From an uncultured Eubacteriales bacterium (GTDB lineage: Bacteria > Bacillota > Clostridia > Oscillospirales > Acutalibacteraceae): DNA of 33,139 nucleotides. A model generated the notes under the pieces. The model made no database searches, was not told the origin of the DNA, and saw only the letters and a list, made by a program, of their open reading frames with translations. Made by a program: the position numbers and the translations under genes. Below, piece after piece: positions 6,880 through 14,800 of this stretch (position 1 is its first letter; each line of letters begins with the position of its first letter). Location: the NCBI GenBank assembly GCA_934486705.1, contig CAKSQS010000025.1, forward strand, positions 1 to 33,139. The letters are read 5' to 3'.

Positions 6880-8970
6880 TCATTTAGCCTCCGTTTGTTT
6901 TTTAGGCTTAAAGCCTATACTTGTATTGCATATAACCTTATCGAACAGCATAAACATTGCAGGCAGTATGAATATTACCGCAAGCATACTGATTACAGCG
7001 CCGCGCGCCATAAGGTTGCATATTGAGCTGATAATATCAACGTCGGAGTAAAGTCCCACGCCGAAAGTTGCGGCGAAGAAGCCAAGCGCGCTTACCACAA
7101 CCGAGGGGATAGAGGTTTTAAGCGCTATGCTGACGGATGTTTTCTTGTCGCCGCCCAAAGACCGCTCTCTCTTGTAACGCGTGGTCATAAGAATTGCATA
7201 GTCAACCGTTGAGCCCAACTGAATTGTGCTTATGCATATAGGCGCTATAAACGGCATTGACGTGCCGAGCAGGTGGCAGAAACCGAGGTTTATGAATATT
7301 GCAAGCTCTATAACCGCAACTAAAATTATCGGCAGTGAAACGCTCTTTAAAACAAGAAGTATTATAACGAATATAGCCGCTATTGAAATTGCGTCAACCA
7401 CCTTGAAGTCATGGTCGGTAATATCTATCATATCCTTGGTGCAGGGCGCTTCACCTATGAGCATACCGTTTTTATCGTACTTTTTAAGTATATCGTTAAG
7501 CTTGGTTATCTGCTCGTTTACTTCGTCGGACGCGGTAGCGTACTCGGAGTTTATAACCATAAGTTTCCAGTTATCGCTTTGTAAGGTAGACTTTGCTTCA
7601 TCCGGAATTATTTCATCCGGTATTCTGCTGCCCACTACCGATTCAAGCCCCAATACGAACTTAACGCCGTCTATCTTTTCCATTTCGCTCGACAATTCGC
7701 GTACCGTTTTGCCGTCGGTATCGGCAGAGATAAGCACCATATGCGTTGAACCTACGTTGAACTCTTTTTCAAGCTTGGTATTTGCAACAGAGCACTCCAT
7801 GGTCTTAGGCAGCGTTTCGGTCATATTGTAATAAACCTCGCTGTTTGCCTTGGTGTAGCACCAGAATGCAGGACCTACAAGCACTAAGAATACTATAAGG
7901 AATATCCACGAGCGCTTAACTACAAAGTTTGTAAGCCTGTTCATAGGGGGAATAAGCGCTCTGTGCTTTGTTTTTTCAAGTAGCTTATCGCATACAAGTA
8001 TTAAAGAGGGGAGAACTGTTACGCAGGAAATAAGACCGAACAGAACGCCCTTTGCCATTACTATGCCGAGGTCGCGGCCTAATGTGTAGCTCATAAAGCA
8101 AAGCGCTATAAAGCCCGCAACGGTGGTTATTGAGCTGCCTACAACCGAGGTAATGGTAGCTTTAATGGCGTGCGCCATTGCTCTGTGCTTATCGCCCGAG
8201 TAGCGCTCCTTTTGCTCCTCGTAGCTGTGCCAAAGGAATATTGAGTAGTCCATTGTAACGGCTAATTGCAGCACTGCGGCAAGCGCCTTTGTTACATATG
8301 AAATCTCGCCTATAAAGTAGTTGGAGCCGAGGTTTACCACGATTGCCATACCGATATTCGCAAGGAAGAGGAACGGTATTATCCAGTTATCCATAAATAT
8401 CATCATTGTAACCGTGCAAAGCAAAACCGCAATGCCTACATATATCGGCTCTTCGTGCTCGCACAGGTCCTTAAGGTCGGTAACTACCGCCGACATACCC
8501 GTTACGTAGCAGTTTTTATCGGCAATCTTTCTTACCTCTTTAATGGCGGTCATTGTTTCGTCCGCCGAGGTGGAGGTTTTAAAGAAGACCGCTATTATGG
8601 TTGAGTCGCCCGAATTAAAGGCTTCATAAATATCGTCGGGCAGCATTTCTTTCGGTACTGATAAATCCATAACGCTGTCGTACCAAATAGCGCTGTCAAC
8701 GTTATCTACCTTTTCAATCTTTTCACGTAAAGCGGATACCTGCTTATCCTCCATACCGTCAACGATTATAAAGGAGAACGCGCCCTTGCCAAAATCGTCA
8801 AGCAGTATGTTTTGCCCTTTCATTGTTTCAATGTCGTCGGGCAGGTAAGTCAGCATATCGTAATTGATACGCGTTTTAAGTATTCCGAAAACCGACGGTA
8901 TCATTAGCGCTACCGCGATTATCAGAATAAGCACGCGGTGCTTTACCACGCCTTTTCCGAATTTTATCAT
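6880..8970 (-). CDS. MMPL/RND family exporter
   Basis: A 696-residue polytopic membrane protein with the two-fold RND layout: one transmembrane helix near residues 13-30, a large extracytoplasmic domain, a bundle of five helices (about 175-335), then a second copy of the same pattern (helix near 355-375, extracytoplasmic domain, helices about 530-680). Segments such as LAVTMDYSIFLWHSYEEQKE and QLGSTVDYAILMTTRYKRE are the paired TM4-type proton-relay regions with the conserved Asp-Tyr. MMPL proteins use the proton gradient to export lipids, peptides or drugs. It lies 14 nt after the DUF308 gene and 1 nt before the heptad-repeat gene, below a TetR gene. The substrate cannot be read from the sequence. 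Confidence 0.92.
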   Translation of the reverse strand: MIKFGKGVVKHRVLILIIAVALMIPSVFGILKTRINYDMLTYLPDDIETMKGQNILLDDFGKGAFSFIIVDGMEDKQVSALREKIEKVDNVDSAIWYDSVMDLSVPKEMLPDDIYEAFNSGDSTIIAVFFKTSTSADETMTAIKEVRKIADKNCYVTGMSAVVTDLKDLCEHEEPIYVGIAVLLCTVTMMIFMDNWIIPFLFLANIGMAIVVNLGSNYFIGEISYVTKALAAVLQLAVTMDYSIFLWHSYEEQKERYSGDKHRAMAHAIKATITSVVGSSITTVAGFIALCFMSYTLGRDLGIVMAKGVLFGLISCVTVLPSLILVCDKLLEKTKHRALIPPMNRLTNFVVKRSWIFLIVFLVLVGPAFWCYTKANSEVYYNMTETLPKTMECSVANTKLEKEFNVGSTHMVLISADTDGKTVRELSSEMEKIDGVKFVLGLESVVGSRIPDEIIPDEAKSTLQSDNWKLMVINSEYATASDEVNEQITKLNDILKKYDKNGMLIGEAPCTKDMIDITDHDFKVVDAISIAAIFVIILLVLKSVSLPIILVAVIELAIFINLGFCHLLGTSMPFIAPICISTIQLGSTVDYAILMTTRYKRERSLGGDKKTSVSIALKTSIPSVVVSALGFFAATFGVGLYSDVDIISSICNLMARGAVISMLAVIFILPAMFMLFDKVICNTSIGFKPKKQTEAK

Positions 8971-8984
8971 TTATCTCCCAGCTT

Positions 8985-9527
8985 TCATTTGTTTTTCAGT
9001 ATTTTAACGGTGTAAAACGCGTTAAATAAATTTTGCAGCCCGTCAATTGCAAGCGATATACCCACAAAGGTCATAAGCACGTTGTTGCCGCTGAACGGGT
9101 CGATTATAAGCAGCAGCCCGAAAAGCGCGCAGATAAGCGAGCCCGATAAGATCAGCCACCAGTTTGAAAGCCCGAAGCGCTTTGCATCAACCGCGGTTTG
9201 CAGTTTGAACACGCCGTCCACCAAAACAAACACGCCGAGTATTGCCGGCATAAAGGCGACAACCCTTGCAGAGCGCAGCAGAAGTACCAAACCGAAAATA
9301 AGGGTGAAAACTCCGAGCGCCAAATCAAACTGAAAGGCAAGGTTGTAAAGGTCGTGCGAAAAATAACCGAGTATTTTTGAAACGCCGTAGAAAAGCGACA
9401 CAGCGCCTATAACCCTGCAAAAAATAATTGCCGAGGCATACGGTCTTACCATTATATAAACGCCGGCGGCTATAAGCAGCACAGAGCAGATTATATAACA
9501 CCATTTTGCCTGTTTTATTGTTTTCAT
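8985..9527 (-). CDS. DUF308/HdeD-like membrane protein
   Basis: A 180-residue integral membrane protein with about six hydrophobic helices arranged as repeats, each containing short Gly-rich turns (GVYIMVRPYASAIIF, GLVLLLRSARVVAFMPAILG, GLLLIIDPFSGNNVLMTFVG). This matches the HdeD/DUF308 family, which is named from an acid-resistance gene of E. coli but is widespread with unclear function. The ATG at 9527 is chosen because a GGGAGG ribosome binding site lies just upstream; an in-frame TTG at 9554 would put that site inside the gene. It is the first gene of the export operon and directly follows a clear promoter. Confidence 0.85.
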   Translation of the reverse strand: MKTIKQAKWCYIICSVLLIAAGVYIMVRPYASAIIFCRVIGAVSLFYGVSKILGYFSHDLYNLAFQFDLALGVFTLIFGLVLLLRSARVVAFMPAILGVFVLVDGVFKLQTAVDAKRFGLSNWWLILSGSLICALFGLLLIIDPFSGNNVLMTFVGISLAIDGLQNLFNAFYTVKILKNK

Positions 9528-9562
9528 TATTTTTTCCTCCCTTCGTTTTCTCAACGCAATAT

Positions 9563-9591
9563 ATTATATACATAATAATTTTCGTTTCCAA
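9563..9591 (-). promoter_or_regulatory. SigA-type promoter of the DUF308-MMPL-heptad operon
   Basis: On the minus strand, -35 TTGGAA (9591-9586), a 17-bp spacer and a perfect -10 TATAAT (9568-9563), about 36 bp before the ATG of the DUF308 gene. The -10 lies within the inverted repeat ATTAT-GTAT-ATAAT (9563-9576), a possible operator for the neighbouring TetR protein; the operator role is only a suggestion. Confidence 0.78.
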
Positions 9592-9594
9592 TAA

Positions 9595-9634
9595 ACATAA
9601 AAAGGCTTATGTGCGAATTTCACACATAAGCCTT
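9595..9634 (-). terminator. Terminator after the tetR gene
   Basis: A perfect 12-bp stem (AAGGCTTATGTG at 9602-9613 with CACATAAGCCTT at 9623-9634) and a 9-nt loop. On the minus strand it is followed by a short U-run. It separates the TetR gene from the export operon promoter. Confidence 0.75.
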
Positions 9635-9656
9635 AAAGTGTCGTATTTTCAGACAT

Positions 9657-10220
9657 TTACGCCTGTTTGTCTGTATTTTTCAAAAAGCAGTAGCGCACAG
9701 TGCCGTCCAAAAGCTCGCTTATTCTTATAACAAAATCGTGCGGGTCGCCCTTCATACCGCCGCTCAGCCACTCAAGCGTCATACCCACAAGCGCGTGGGA
9801 ATAAAACGAGGCTACAAGCTCAACGTCGGTTTCATTGGGGGATAAATCGGCAGTTATTTTTTTAACGAATGAAAGTATATTATTATATGTAACCTTATTA
9901 AGATAGGTTTCAACCTGCTCGCGGCTGATTGAATTGTAAAGATGATATATCGCGCGGCGGTTGTTATGCACAAAGTCTATTGCCTTTAAAAAGGCTTCCT
10001 GCCAGGTATCGTAATCTACCGTGCTGCCGAGAATATTCTGCGTTTCCACCTGAAAAAGCTCGTCCACCAGCGCGTATACGTCTTCAAAATAATAGTAAAA
10101 CGTATTGCGGTTTACGCCGCAGCGGGTAACAATGTCCTTAACGGTTATTTTATCAAACGGGCGTTCCGAAATAAGCTCTACAAATGAGTCTAAAATTGCC
10201 TTTTTGGTAAATTGCGCCAT
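9657..10220 (-). CDS. TetR family transcriptional regulator
   Basis: A 187-residue protein. The N-terminal helix-turn-helix covers about residues 8-50: KKAILDSFVELISERPFDKI, then TVKDIVTRCGVNRNTFYYYF, the classic TetR recognition helix ending in FYYYF. The rest is helical ligand-binding and dimerisation domain, of the DhaS/YcfI-like TetR_C type. A GGAGGTG ribosome binding site precedes the ATG. It is encoded on the same strand just upstream of the DUF308-MMPL-heptad genes, separated by a terminator and a promoter, and is the obvious candidate repressor of that exporter operon. Confidence 0.9.
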   Translation of the reverse strand: MAQFTKKAILDSFVELISERPFDKITVKDIVTRCGVNRNTFYYYFEDVYALVDELFQVETQNILGSTVDYDTWQEAFLKAIDFVHNNRRAIYHLYNSISREQVETYLNKVTYNNILSFVKKITADLSPNETDVELVASFYSHALVGMTLEWLSGGMKGDPHDFVIRISELLDGTVRYCFLKNTDKQA

Positions 10221-10241
10221 ATCGCACCTCCGGATAGTGAC

Positions 10242-10270
10242 AGTATAGCATATTGCTTTTTAAAAATCAA
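10242..10270 (-). promoter_or_regulatory. Promoter of tetR
   Basis: On the minus strand, -35 TTGATT (10270-10265), a 17-bp spacer and -10 TATACT (10247-10242), about 21 bp before the ATG of the TetR gene. Confidence 0.7.
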
Positions 10271-10308
10271 GACCTTAGCTGAATATGTAAATTGCAGAGC
10301 AACAAACA

Positions 10309-10388
10309 ACCCCTCCGTGTCGGCTCCCTTCTTTTTGACGTTAAGTCAAAACAGAGGGGAGCTGTCGAGTGAAACGAGACTGAGGGGT
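10309..10388. repeat. Palindromic intergenic repeat element, copy 3
   Basis: The same outline as copy 1: left end ACCCCTCCGT, right end ACTGAGGGGT, and an inner hairpin GGCTCCCTTC...CAGAGGGGAGCTG. The core of the hairpin differs: TTTTGAC (10333-10339) pairs with GTCAAAA (10345-10351), whereas copy 1 has TTTCGGC/GCCGAAA. The stem is kept although its sequence changed on both sides. It lies between the tetR promoter and the small cysteine-rich gene. Confidence 0.78.
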
Positions 10389-10393
10389 ATTTT

Positions 10394-10436
10394 CTAACGT
10401 CTAATATCTAATGTCGAAATTGGCTGAGGGGTATTT
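10394..10436. repeat. CTAAYRT heptamers plus a second TGAGGGGTATTT end
   Basis: Three heptamers CTAACGT, CTAATAT and CTAATGT (10394-10414) follow copy 3 exactly as five follow copy 1. A second TGAGGGGTATTT (10425-10436), the same right-end sequence, comes after them. This looks like a nested or duplicated element boundary. Confidence 0.6.
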
Positions 10437-10467
10437 AGAAAAAAACTTACTGCGTGGGTGCTTTTTT

Positions 10468-10680
10468 CTAAAGCGAGAAATCCTCGGGGTTATAATTACC
10501 CGAAATCTTTATGCGCTCGGGCACGCGCTTTAACGGGTCGTATTTATATTTTCTGCAGGAATCCCGCGGGGAAGTAACGCCGCGCTTTGAACAGAGAATT
10601 TCGCCCGTAAACAGGGATTCGCGGCCGTACTCGCAGTAGCTGCAGGCGCGCGGCAGGTCCTTATTAAATATATCAGCCAT
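10468..10680 (-). CDS. Small four-cysteine protein, unknown function
   Basis: A 70-residue protein with cysteines at positions 13, 16, 30 and 42 (CSYC, then LCSKRG, then SCRKYKYDP), a spacing that suggests a small zinc-binding fold. The C-terminal third is basic (PLKRVPERIKI). I do not recognise a named family. It starts 18 nt after the stop of the ylbJ-like gene on the same strand, so it is probably co-transcribed with that sporulation gene. A weak GGTGA precedes the ATG. A protein-binding or redox role is possible but not shown. Confidence 0.72.
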   Translation of the reverse strand: MADIFNKDLPRACSYCEYGRESLFTGEILCSKRGVTSPRDSCRKYKYDPLKRVPERIKISGNYNPEDFSL

Positions 10681-10698
10681 AAAAAATCACCGACTTTA

Positions 10699-11730
10699 TT
10701 ATACTATATCGTCAAGTAATTTTCCAGTACTTTTTTTCGTATAAACCGATATTATAAAAATCATAACCATTATCAGCATAGAAAGAGAAAGGGCAGCGCT
10801 CCCGTAAGTCGGTGAAAAATTTATTGCTGCCGCTGTTTTTACGGTTATTTTGAAAATTCTTAAAATCAAACGTAAAAACAATACCGATAAAAGCCCGTGG
10901 AAAATGCGGGCGAGCAAAAACAGCGGAAAATTTATTTTAATGCTTTTACCCATGCTCAAAATCTGACACCATATGCTGATTCCCGCAAAGCCGAGCAAAA
11001 ACGCCGTAAGCGGCAGCGAGCGGGTGTGTGCAACCGCGTTTGTAACCTCAAGCGGCGCGGCGGCATATTTAAGCCACGGAAAGCGCACGGCGTAGGCGCT
11101 CATATATTCGCCGAGTGCCGAGAAAAATATCACCCATGCGCATATACTTAAAAGCGCGCCTGATGCGCCCGATACCGACGAAACAAAATTATCGGCTACA
11201 TTTATTTGAATGGCGGGCGTGGTTTTTAGCGTATCTTTTTTTATAAAAAAGGAAAACAAAATGCACATTATTAAAGACGGCAATAAATGCGCGGCAAGCA
11301 GTGCAAAGCCCACGGCTTTTGATGAATACATACCCACGCCCACCGCCAAAACGGCGAATGCAGGGCCAGAATTTACGCAATAGCAGAGCATAATCCCCGC
11401 CTTTTCGGGCGCTATGCGGTTTTCTTTTACCGCCTCGTTTAAAAGCTTTGCGCCTACGGGGTAGCCGCCTATAAGACTTAAAATTACCGTTATAAATTCC
11501 TCTGCGGATAAGCGGAACAGCCTTTGCGTAACTGCGGACAGCTTTTTAAAACCCGAAAACGCGCCGCTGCCGGTTATAAACAGCGTGCAGACCGTCATAG
11601 GGAAAAGCGAGGGAATAAGCACGCGGCCGCACAGCAAAAGCCCCTCAGCCGCGCCTGCTGCGCAAAGCTCGGGTCTTATTATAATAAGTGCGGCAAAAGT
11701 GAGCGCCGCCAAAACCGATGTTATTTTCAA
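10699..11730 (-). CDS. ylbJ: YlbJ-like sporulation integral membrane protein
   Basis: A 343-residue polytopic membrane protein of the nucleoside-recognition/GATE type. The strongest marker is SLIGGYPVGAKLLNEA, matching the GGYP-GAK motif of YlbJ, followed by CYCVNSGPAFAV. In Bacillus subtilis ylbJ is a sporulation gene of the mother-cell (SigE) programme, needed for normal heat resistance. The TTG at 11730 is chosen because a GGGAG site lies just upstream and because longer in-frame starts (to 11919) would overlap the divergent yqfC gene on the other strand. It faces yqfC across about 87 bp, which groups two sporulation functions together. Confidence 0.8.
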   Translation of the reverse strand: MKITSVLAALTFAALIIIRPELCAAGAAEGLLLCGRVLIPSLFPMTVCTLFITGSGAFSGFKKLSAVTQRLFRLSAEEFITVILSLIGGYPVGAKLLNEAVKENRIAPEKAGIMLCYCVNSGPAFAVLAVGVGMYSSKAVGFALLAAHLLPSLIMCILFSFFIKKDTLKTTPAIQINVADNFVSSVSGASGALLSICAWVIFFSALGEYMSAYAVRFPWLKYAAAPLEVTNAVAHTRSLPLTAFLLGFAGISIWCQILSMGKSIKINFPLFLLARIFHGLLSVLFLRLILRIFKITVKTAAAINFSPTYGSAALSLSMLIMVMIFIISVYTKKSTGKLLDDIV

Positions 11731-11768
11731 TTTTCTCCCGCCTTTTCTAATACAATATATGCTTTTCA

Positions 11769-11797
11769 GAATTATTATAATTACGAAAACATAGTAT
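11769..11797 (+). promoter_or_regulatory. Possible SigE-type promoter of yqfC-yqfD
   Basis: GAATTAT (11769-11775), a 14-bp spacer and CATAGTAT (11790-11797) resemble the mother-cell SigE pattern (ATATT-like -35, CATAnnnT -10). In B. subtilis yqfCD belongs to the SigE regulon. The match is partial and the region is AT-rich, so this is tentative. Confidence 0.35.
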
Positions 11798-11817
11798 GTT
11801 AGGGGGAGTTGTGCCAA

Positions 11818-12114
11818 TTGAGCAAGAAATTCAAGTTTAAATCCGAAAAGCCTAAAGAAAAATGGAAAATTTTCAGCTGCGGTGATGAAATAACGGCGGG
11901 TGTAATTAAAGAACCGCATTTGGAGCTTTTCGGCAACCGTGAAATAATTATTGAGGGGTGTATGGGCGTTTTGGAATACAGCGATACATATTTAAAGCTG
12001 CGCCTGCCGAAAGGCGCGCTTACCGTGTGCGGCAGCGGGTTTGATATAGTAACCTTTGAGGGCACTGCAATAACCGTAAAGGGAAATATGTCTTCGCTTG
12101 AATTTTGTGTATAG
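11818..12114 (+). CDS. yqfC: Sporulation protein YqfC
   Basis: A 98-residue protein of the YabP/YqfC family. The core GNREIIIEGCMGVLEYSDTY followed by LKLRLPKGALTVCGSG and FEGTAITVKG matches the family's beta-rich domain. The family acts in sporulation; the biochemical role is unknown. The TTG at 11818 is preferred because AGGGGGAG lies 9 nt upstream; a TTG at 11809 would directly abut that site. The stop lies 11 nt before the yqfD start, and the pair is followed by phoH-ybeY-era as in Bacillus. Confidence 0.87.
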   Translation: MSKKFKFKSEKPKEKWKIFSCGDEITAGVIKEPHLELFGNREIIIEGCMGVLEYSDTYLKLRLPKGALTVCGSGFDIVTFEGTAITVKGNMSSLEFCV

Positions 12115-12125
12115 GTGATTTTACA

Positions 12126-13295
12126 ATGCTTTTCTTTTACAGACTTTGGCGCGGCTTTTTGCGCATTGAAATAAGGGGAGACATTGCGGAAAAGCTGCTG
12201 AATATATGCGCAAAAAACGGAATACCGCTGTGGAATATCAAAAGGCGCGGCGAGGTTATAAGGTGCTATATTGCGGTGGGTGACTTTAAACGTCTGCCGC
12301 GTTTGGTTATAAAAAGCGGGCTGAGGGTACATATACTTGAGAGATACGGCTTGCCGTTTTTTACCGAGCGATACAAAAAAAGATACGGTATTCCCGTTGG
12401 AACTGCGGTCTTTTTTGCGTTTTTGACCTTTATGTCGGGCTTTGTGTGGTCGGTTGAGGTTGCGGGAAACGGCAATATTCCCGAAAATGAAATTATTGCC
12501 GAGTGCAGGGAGCTCGGAATAACCGAGGGAATGCGCAAGGGTGAAATATTGCCCGCAAGTGCAAAGCTGCAGTTATTGCTTAAAGATAACCGCCTTTCAT
12601 GGTGCGCCTTTAATATTGAGGGCTGTTATTTAACGGTGGATGTTACCGAGGCAAAGAAAAAGGAAGAAGACAACAGCGTGCCTACCAATTTAAAGTCGGC
12701 GGCGGACGGTATTATTAAAAAGATAGACGTAACCGCGGGAAATTGCATTGTAAAGGTGGGTGATACGGTTGCGGCGGGGGATATATTGGTTTCGGGAATT
12801 GAGGAACGCGCCGAGGGAACGCGGTTTGTCCACTCAATAGGCAGCATAACCGCCGCAACCGAGCGTGAAATTACCGTAACGGCGAATTACAGGCAGAAAA
12901 TAACGCTTAAAACAGGCAAGAAAAAAATAAAGCGCGTGCTTTCGTTTTTCGGCATTAAAATACCGCTTTATTTAGGCTGCGAAAAGGGAACTTACAATGC
13001 GGAAACGAGCATAAAGGCTTTAAAGCTTTTCGGTAAAAAAATACCGATTATAATTTACGAAAAGTGTTTTGAATTTACAGAGGAAACCGAGAAAAATTAC
13101 GACCGAAATGCCCTTGAAAAGGAGCTTGAAAGGCTGTTTTCCGAAAAGGTGAAGTTAGAAATTTCGGGCGATTTTCAGGTCAAAAATCGTGAAATTGACG
13201 AAATTCAGGGCGGTTTAAGGCTAAAAACAGTAGTTTCGGCGGAAGAAAACATTGCGGTACAGGATATTATGTTATTTAATACTGGAAATTCATAG
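12126..13295 (+). CDS. yqfD: Sporulation protein YqfD
   Basis: A 389-residue protein. The N-terminal cytoplasmic part (YRLWRGFLRIEIRGD...GIPLWNIKRRG) is the typical YqfD opening, followed by one transmembrane helix at about 90-108 (GTAVFFAFLTFMSGFVWSVE) and a large extracytoplasmic, strand-rich domain. The family is found in endospore formers, where it works in the mother cell; the mechanism is unknown. The ATG at 12126 follows an AGGTGA site. It is transcribed with yqfC, and the phoH promoter overlaps its end. Confidence 0.87.
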   Translation: MLFFYRLWRGFLRIEIRGDIAEKLLNICAKNGIPLWNIKRRGEVIRCYIAVGDFKRLPRLVIKSGLRVHILERYGLPFFTERYKKRYGIPVGTAVFFAFLTFMSGFVWSVEVAGNGNIPENEIIAECRELGITEGMRKGEILPASAKLQLLLKDNRLSWCAFNIEGCYLTVDVTEAKKKEEDNSVPTNLKSAADGIIKKIDVTAGNCIVKVGDTVAAGDILVSGIEERAEGTRFVHSIGSITAATEREITVTANYRQKITLKTGKKKIKRVLSFFGIKIPLYLGCEKGTYNAETSIKALKLFGKKIPIIIYEKCFEFTEETEKNYDRNALEKELERLFSEKVKLEISGDFQVKNREIDEIQGGLRLKTVVSAEENIAVQDIMLFNTGNS

Positions 13296-13310
13296 AAAAT
13301 GTGGTATAAT
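13282..13310 (+). promoter_or_regulatory. Promoter of the phoH-ybeY-era run
   Basis: A perfect -10 TATAAT (13305-13310) with a TGG extended -10 (13302-13304) and a CTGGAA -35-like hexamer (13282-13287) 17 bp upstream, overlapping the end of yqfD. It gives vegetative expression to phoH and downstream genes, apart from sporulation-driven yqfCD. Confidence 0.62.
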
Positions 13311-13341
13311 AATATAAAAAAGGAATAAGGAGACGCGGTAT

Positions 13342-14301
13342 TTGTTCGAACAAACGGTTGATATTGAACGTATTGAGCAGATTATAAACCTGTTCGGTAA
13401 TTTCGATGAGAACATTAAACGCATAGAAAAGAAGTATAAGGTGAGCATAACCTCGCACGGCAGTCAGATACGGGTGCGCGGGGATGTTACCGACGTTATG
13501 AACGCCGTTAGGACCATTGAGGGGCTGCTCGTTATGATAAACAAGGGCGAGCAGATAACCGACCAAAGCATTGAATATGTTTCGGGGCTGGTTGAGGACG
13601 GCGAGGATGACCGCATAACCGCCGTTACCGACGCTGACTGTATTTGCATAACCTCAAAGGGCAAGCCCGTAAAGCCTAAAACAATAGGTCAGCGGCAGTA
13701 TGCCGAGGCTATAAAGAAAAATACAATAACAATAGGCGTAGGTCCTGCGGGGACGGGAAAAACCTATCTTGCGGTAGCGTCAGCCGTCAGCGCATTCAGG
13801 GCAAAAACCGTAAACCGTATAATCCTTACCCGCCCTGCGGTTGAGGCGGGGGAAAAGCTCGGCTTTCTGCCGGGGGATCTGCAGCAAAAGGTAGACCCGT
13901 ATTTAAGACCGCTTTACGATGCGCTTTTTGATATGATGGGGGCGGAAAACTTCCAGAAATGCCAGGAGCGCGGGGATATTGAGGTGGCGCCTTTGGCGTA
14001 TATGCGCGGGCGCACTCTTGACGACAGCTTTATTATCTTAGACGAGGCACAAAACACCACAAACGAGCAAATGAAAATGTTTTTAACCCGCTTAGGCTTT
14101 AACTCAAAGGCGGTGGTCACGGGGGATATTACCCAGATAGACCTGCCCGACGGTAAGCGCTCGGGGCTTAAAGACGCGGTAAAGGTGCTTAAAAACGTCG
14201 ATGATATTGCAATACATTACCTGACCGGGCGCGACGTGGTGCGTCACAGACTGGTTCAGGAAATCATAAAAGCTTATGAAAGAAGTGCTGAAAAGAAATG
14301 A
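13342..14301 (+). CDS. phoH: PhoH family ATPase
   Basis: A 319-residue P-loop protein. An N-terminal KH-like segment (about 1-75) is followed by the ATPase with Walker A GPAGTGKT at 134-141 and Walker B with DEAQ at 234-237. The family is linked by gene neighbourhood to YbeY and RNA metabolism; its exact reaction is unsettled. The start is TTG at 13342 with AAGGAG 9 nt upstream; no better ATG exists. It overlaps ybeY by 4 nt, so their translation is coupled. Confidence 0.93.
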   Translation: MFEQTVDIERIEQIINLFGNFDENIKRIEKKYKVSITSHGSQIRVRGDVTDVMNAVRTIEGLLVMINKGEQITDQSIEYVSGLVEDGEDDRITAVTDADCICITSKGKPVKPKTIGQRQYAEAIKKNTITIGVGPAGTGKTYLAVASAVSAFRAKTVNRIILTRPAVEAGEKLGFLPGDLQQKVDPYLRPLYDALFDMMGAENFQKCQERGDIEVAPLAYMRGRTLDDSFIILDEAQNTTNEQMKMFLTRLGFNSKAVVTGDITQIDLPDGKRSGLKDAVKVLKNVDDIAIHYLTGRDVVRHRLVQEIIKAYERSAEKK

Positions 14302-14780
14302 GTGTAAAAGTAATTATTACGGATGAACAGAAAAAGGTAAAGCTTCCCACGGGTACGCGGCTGCTTATAAGAAAAGCCTGCATTGCAACCCTTAAAATGG
14401 AAGACTTCCCCGACTCTGCCGAAATCAACGTAACGCTGGTTAACGACGATATGATAAAGGAAATGAACAAAAAGTTCAGGAATATAGATTCCTCAACCGA
14501 TGTTCTTTCTTTCCCGCTCGGCGAAAACGGCGAGTACGACACCAACCCCGAAACAGGCGCTAAAATGCTCGGTGATATTGTAATTTCGGTTGAGCACGCG
14601 CTGTCGCAGGCTAATCTTTACGGTCACGGCATTGAGCGCGAGGTGGCTTTCCTTACCGTTCATTCAATGCTGCACCTTTTGGGCTACGACCACGAAAAGA
14701 GCGGGCTTGAGCGCACAATAATGCGCGAAAAAGAGGAGCAGGTGCTGGACGCTTTGGGACTCGCCATAAATAAGCTTTAA
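14298..14780 (+). CDS. ybeY: Endoribonuclease YbeY
   Basis: A 160-residue metal-dependent RNase used in 16S rRNA 3' maturation and ribosome quality control. The zinc-binding signature HSMLHLLGYDH gives His122, His126 and His132, and the conserved STDVLSFPLG segment lies at about 66-75. The ATG at 14298 overlaps the phoH stop by 4 nt. The gene lies directly before era, as in many Firmicutes, although the pgpH, dgkA and cdd genes that often lie in this cluster are missing here. Confidence 0.94.
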   Translation: MSVKVIITDEQKKVKLPTGTRLLIRKACIATLKMEDFPDSAEINVTLVNDDMIKEMNKKFRNIDSSTDVLSFPLGENGEYDTNPETGAKMLGDIVISVEHALSQANLYGHGIEREVAFLTVHSMLHLLGYDHEKSGLERTIMREKEEQVLDALGLAINKL

Positions 14781-14800
14781 TACATAAAGGAATTTATTTA

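Noticed and set aside
7226..7831. Plus-strand open frame of 201 codons inside the MMPL gene
   Set aside because: Antisense shadow of a well-supported membrane transporter; no recognisable domain.
9528..9554. Longer DUF308 start at TTG 9554
   Set aside because: It would place the GGGAGG ribosome binding site inside the gene; the ATG at 9527 has ideal spacing.
11731..11919. Longer ylbJ start to 11919
   Set aside because: The added 63 residues run antisense through yqfC and are not YlbJ-like; the TTG at 11730 has its own ribosome binding site.
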